Positions 13,320 to 16,061 of a stretch of DNA of 16,061 nt are shown piece after piece. The position numbers and the translations under genes were made by a program. Origin of the DNA: JAYXXU01 sp049301135 (GTDB lineage: Bacteria > Pseudomonadota > Gammaproteobacteria > Pseudomonadales > Moraxellaceae); contig JBAQKP010000224.1 in the NCBI GenBank assembly GCA_049301135.1, positions 1 through 16,061 on the forward strand, written 5' to 3'. Below the pieces are notes generated by a model. It saw nothing but the letters and a program-made list of their open reading frames with translations. It had not been told where the DNA came from and searched no databases. Within the stretch, counting starts at the first letter, position 1. Each line of letters begins with the position of its first letter.

Positions 13320-14585
13320 CTAGGCAACATGTGCCGGATGCTGAGCATCCGGCTGGATCAAGCCGTGTGGTTTTGCCCCAAAAATTGCAGCCAGTGCGTT
13401 TTGTTGCGCATCACGGCCTTGCTGCTCCAACTGGCAGCGCAGCGCAGGTACAACGCGCCGCCCACTGTAATGCACAAAGCGTAACGGCGTACTCAGCAGT
13501 GGAAACCATGCGGTCACGTCGGTCGGCAGGCCAAGCTGTTGCATTTTTTTACGACCTAAAAAATACCGACTCATGCTCAAGTGTTGCTGGTAGGCAAGCT
13601 GACGGCGCAGGGTCTGCCACTGTGGATATTCGCGTTGTTTGGGTTCTTGCGCCAGTGCTTGTGCCAGTTCGCGACTGCTCCAGTCTGGTTGGCTTTGCGT
13701 CATCAGCGCATGCCGCAACAAAACAATCCCCTCACGTTCAGAATCGACCAGCCAGCAGGCATCGACCCCCATCAGCCAACAGGCATATTTCCAAACGTGC
13801 ATCACGGCGGCTGACTCGCGTGGTGTGATCGGAATCCCCAGCGCGCGCAAACCCGCCAGCATTACCACACTAAAACCCAGATAAGTCGAGACCATATCAA
13901 TCTGACTCAGCGGCAAGCCCCATTTAGCATGATCCCACTCGGGTTTTTGCGCGAGATTGCGCCGCACCAACGCATGAATAAACCGCACATGCAGGGTCGA
14001 ACGATAACCAGCGGCAAACGGTTGCAGACCGTCCGGCTCAGTGCAGTCGATCCACCATTGGCCAGTTTCGGCAATCCGGCGCGACGTGCCGTTGTTTAAA
14101 GCACCGGTCATCACCAACGACTGATTAAAGCCTGACAATAAATAGCCACCCATCAATGCCAAATCACGCAGCACATAGGTCGCGGTCGTGCCCGTACCAT
14201 GAATAAAGCGGACACCGTCGGCCAGCAGTTGCAGGTCTAACCAATCTGGCGGCTGCTCAACCTGTATAAAAAACTCGCGTAGCGGGGTAGGGCAATCAGT
14301 AATACTGGCGTGTCCGTGTACTAATGCCTGCTCAAACAGCGTTTTTGCATCACGAATGCCGGATTGCATCATCCACTCAACCAGATCATCCATCGGCTGG
14401 TCACCCTGCTGTAACGCGGCGACCGCCCGCTGATATTCTGGATAACTCGGCGCAAGTTCACGCCCGAGTAGCCAGCGCAGCCACAGCGGTGTCTGGATTT
14501 GTGTTTTGGCAAATGGTCTAGCCCGGGTCGGCGTTGCAAGATCTGATGTTGTAGGGCTGGATGCTGTAGGGTTTGAGAATTGCAT
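13320..14585 (-). CDS. MpaB/Lcp-like oxygenase family protein (DUF2236)
   Basis: The 421-residue protein matches the oxygenase family that includes fungal MpaB and bacterial rubber oxygenase Lcp, b-type haem enzymes cleaving or oxidising hydrophobic substrates. Diagnostic are GTGTTATYVLRD (130-141), the segment RSTLHVRFIHALVRR (195-209) with the probable haem-ligand His204, and SQIDMVSTYLGFS (227-239). It has several hydrophobic helices and no evident signal peptide. The ATG at 14585 has GGAG five bases before it; a TTG 5 codons earlier is the alternative. Divergent from the second TetR gene, with operator site 2 between them. Confidence 0.88.
   Translation of the reverse strand: MQFSNPTASSPTTSDLATPTRARPFAKTQIQTPLWLRWLLGRELAPSYPEYQRAVAALQQGDQPMDDLVEWMMQSGIRDAKTLFEQALVHGHASITDCPTPLREFFIQVEQPPDWLDLQLLADGVRFIHGTGTTATYVLRDLALMGGYLLSGFNQSLVMTGALNNGTSRRIAETGQWWIDCTEPDGLQPFAAGYRSTLHVRFIHALVRRNLAQKPEWDHAKWGLPLSQIDMVSTYLGFSVVMLAGLRALGIPITPRESAAVMHVWKYACWLMGVDACWLVDSEREGIVLLRHALMTQSQPDWSSRELAQALAQEPKQREYPQWQTLRRQLAYQQHLSMSRYFLGRKKMQQLGLPTDVTAWFPLLSTPLRFVHYSGRRVVPALRCQLEQQGRDAQQNALAAIFGAKPHGLIQPDAQHPAHVA
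13333..13353. repeat. Palindrome at the convergent 3' ends
   Basis: GCCGGATGCT (13333-13342) and AGCATCCGGC (13344-13353) are perfect inverted copies around a single base. It lies 30 bases after the HSDL2-like stop and within the last codons of the opposite MpaB-like gene. There is no T-run, so it could act as a hairpin terminator only weakly; it may be a REP-like element. Confidence 0.4.
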
Positions 14586-14660
14586 GATGACTCCACACAA
14601 ACAGGATTTATAAAATCAGCGACAAATGCCGGTTGCAGCAGTTGCGTTCAAAGACAGCTT

Positions 14661-14682
14661 AATGCGAATATGTATTCGCATT
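14661..14682. promoter_or_regulatory. Operator-like palindrome, site 2 (between MpaB-like and second TetR genes)
   Basis: AATGCGAATA (14661-14670) and TATTCGCATT (14673-14682) are perfect 10-bp inverted repeats around TG, followed by CAATTCGTG. It is 23 bases before the TetR start (14706) and 75 bases before the divergent oxygenase start (14585), ideal for controlling both. This is the best-formed of the three sites. Confidence 0.8.
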
Positions 14683-14705
14683 CAATTCGTGTTCTGGAGG
14701 TCAAC

Positions 14706-15311
14706 ATGCGTAAGCGCCCACAGCAGCAGCGGTCACGCCAAATGGTCGATACCTTGATCGAAGCCACCGCCCGCTGTATTGCTGAGCATGGCCTAGATGG
14801 CACGACCACGCCCAAAATCGCTGATCTGGCGGGGGTGAGTGTTGGCTCGCTGTATCAGTATTTTGAGGGTAAAGAGGCCTTGATCAGTGCGCTGATCGAA
14901 AAAATGGCACAGGATATTGCACAGGCACTCAAGCAGTTGCCATTTAGCCAAACCCATGATTTAGAACAAATGGTCAGCATGGCGATTCGGTTTGGTTTTG
15001 CGTTATTAGACTCGGATAATAAGTTGTATTTGGAGCTGGCCAGTAATTGGCAGCGTTTGCCAACGCAGCGGGTGGCTGATGTGTTGCAGCAACATTTTTT
15101 TGAGTTGGCGCGAGTGTATTTTTTAAAGCATTATCAGCAGTATCCAATTGAAAATTTACAGGTTAAAGTGTTTATTATTGCCAATAGTACCATTTTTACC
15201 ATGGTACGTTTGATTAGCGAAAACAACGCGATGTTACCAGAGAAGGACGTGGCAGAAGGACTGATTCAGATGATTACTGGTTACTTAAAACAGTCGATGG
15301 GTCAACTGTGA
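14706..15311 (+). CDS. TetR/AcrR-family transcriptional regulator (paralogue 2)
   Basis: The 201-residue protein carries an N-terminal TetR HTH, TTTPKIADLAGVSVGSLYQYF (33-53), followed by EGKEALISAL and a helical ligand-binding domain. GGAGG lies five bases before the chosen ATG; earlier in-frame codons would run through the operator. The N-terminal 60 residues are close to those of the first TetR (8770), including the recognition helix SVGSLYxYF, so both may read the same operator. It probably represses itself and the divergent MpaB-like oxygenase. Confidence 0.93.
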   Translation: MRKRPQQQRSRQMVDTLIEATARCIAEHGLDGTTTPKIADLAGVSVGSLYQYFEGKEALISALIEKMAQDIAQALKQLPFSQTHDLEQMVSMAIRFGFALLDSDNKLYLELASNWQRLPTQRVADVLQQHFFELARVYFLKHYQQYPIENLQVKVFIIANSTIFTMVRLISENNAMLPEKDVAEGLIQMITGYLKQSMGQL

Positions 15312-15363
15312 TGTGCAATCCACCTGATCGGTTCAGTGTAACTTGGCCAAGGAGTGCGCCTGC

Positions 15364-15891
15364 ATGCAGCTTTGTTTAATTCGCCATCCTTGGGTAGATG
15401 CGTCACAACGTTGTTATGGTCGGCTGGATTTGGCGGTCGATCGGCAGTGTCTCGCTGAAGCAATCAGCCAGCTTGGTCAGTTTAAGCAGCGCCTGTTGAT
15501 CAGTAGTCCAGCCAAACGCTGTATGCAACTGGCACAAGGATTGTCAGCGCGGGTTGAGTCATGGCCTGAATTACAAGAGTTGGATTTTGGCGCATGGGAA
15601 GGCGGTCTGTGGGATGAGATTCCGCGTGCCGAGTTGGATGCGTGGGCGGCTGATTTGTGGCATTACCGCGTGGGTGGCGGCGAGACCGTACATGAGATGC
15701 GGACGCGGGTACTGCAAGCAGTCAGCCGTGCCGGGGCTTTAGGACAGGCGCAAGTGCTCTGGGTGACTCATGCAGGGGTGATTCGTATGCTGTTGGCGGA
15801 GTATCATCTGATTGCTGAGGCCGAGCGCTGGACTGCACCGATAGACTACGCCACGCCATACTGGTTCACGATTGCACCCTTGAAGACTTGA
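15364..15891 (+). CDS. cobC: Histidine phosphatase, probable alpha-ribazole phosphatase CobC
   Basis: CobC-type enzymes remove the 5'-phosphate of alpha-ribazole phosphate (or adenosylcobalamin phosphate) at the end of the cobalamin pathway. The 175-residue product has the phosphatase catalytic set: LIRHP (5-9, Arg7 and His8), SSPAKRC with Arg52, LDFGAWEG (73-80) with Glu79, and VTHAGVIR with His136. The usual RHG/RHT is RHP here. AAGGAG precedes the ATG by 9 bases. The cobS start 6 bases downstream strongly supports the cobalamin assignment over other histidine phosphatases. Confidence 0.85.
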   Translation: MQLCLIRHPWVDASQRCYGRLDLAVDRQCLAEAISQLGQFKQRLLISSPAKRCMQLAQGLSARVESWPELQELDFGAWEGGLWDEIPRAELDAWAADLWHYRVGGGETVHEMRTRVLQAVSRAGALGQAQVLWVTHAGVIRMLLAEYHLIAEAERWTAPIDYATPYWFTIAPLKT

Positions 15892-15897
15892 TCGCTT

Positions 15898-16061
15898 ATG
15901 CCTGCTTTTTTGCAACACTGGATTTTGGCCGTGCAGTTTTTGACGCGCTTGCCGACACCCCAAATTCGTGAGTTTAAGCCGCAGATGCTGGCCGCTTCGG
16001 CAGCGTGGTTTCCATTGGTTGGTGTGCTGATCGGTGCGCTGTTGTGTGGGCTGGTGTGGCC
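15898..16061 (+). CDS. cobS: Adenosylcobinamide-GDP ribazoletransferase CobS (5' part, cut by window end)
   Basis: CobS is an inner-membrane enzyme that joins adenosylcobinamide-GDP to alpha-ribazole (or its phosphate). The 54 visible residues include the family start WILAVQFLTRLPTP (8-21) and a first hydrophobic segment AAWFPLVGVLIGALLCGLVW (35-54). The frame is open to the end of the window. Six bases separate it from cobC, so the two are probably one operon. Confidence 0.85.
   Translation, partial: MPAFLQHWILAVQFLTRLPTPQIREFKPQMLAASAAWFPLVGVLIGALLCGLVW

Overview
The window looks like chromosomal DNA of a gammaproteobacterium of roughly 50% GC. Moraxellaceae or another Pseudomonadales relative is plausible from the gene mix, but I cannot prove the genus from sequence alone. 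It has four parts.

(1) Positions 1-5667, plus strand, hold an RNA-repair operon: the tail of an unknown upstream gene, a Ro60/Rsr-type TROVE protein, an 860-base non-coding interval, the RNA ligase RtcB, an unrecognised 292-residue protein, and the RNA 3'-phosphate cyclase RtcA. The non-coding interval is the most interesting part. It resolves into a head-to-tail array of structured RNAs that look like bacterial Y RNAs. Four of them (1782-1945, 1948-2049, 2102-2244, 2255-2428) are each closed by an 11-20 bp terminal helix. Each encloses a conserved GAYTACAT box followed by a 5-bp/7-nt T-arm-like hairpin. A fifth, simpler element (1701-1775) lacks the tRNA-like part. The known enterobacterial arrangement is rsr-yrlA-yrlB-rtcB-rtcA; here the array is larger and there is an extra gene between rtcB and rtcA.

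(2) Positions 5728-9387 hold a Baeyer-Villiger-type flavin monooxygenase and a ferritin-like di-iron protein, both minus strand, with a divergent TetR-family regulator. A dihydroflavonol-4-reductase-like dehydrogenase follows on the plus strand.

(3) Positions 10645-12264 hold a small membrane protein, S-adenosylmethionine decarboxylase, and a conserved uncharacterised protein with an HRPCxxC motif.

(4) Positions 12473-16061 hold an HSDL2-like short-chain dehydrogenase, a convergent MpaB/Lcp-like (DUF2236) oxygenase, a second TetR regulator paralogous to the first, a CobC-like phosphatase, and the start of cobS, cut by the window end.

Parts 2 and 4 are tied together by three copies of one operator-like motif, (A)AWNCGA-N8-TCGNATT with CAATTCG attached on one side. 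Copies lie in front of each TetR gene and in front of the HSDL2-like dehydrogenase. The two regulators have nearly identical recognition helices. I infer a shared regulon of oxidative enzymes acting on a hydrophobic substrate (lipid, hydrocarbon, ketone or sterol-like); the substrate itself is not visible in the sequence.
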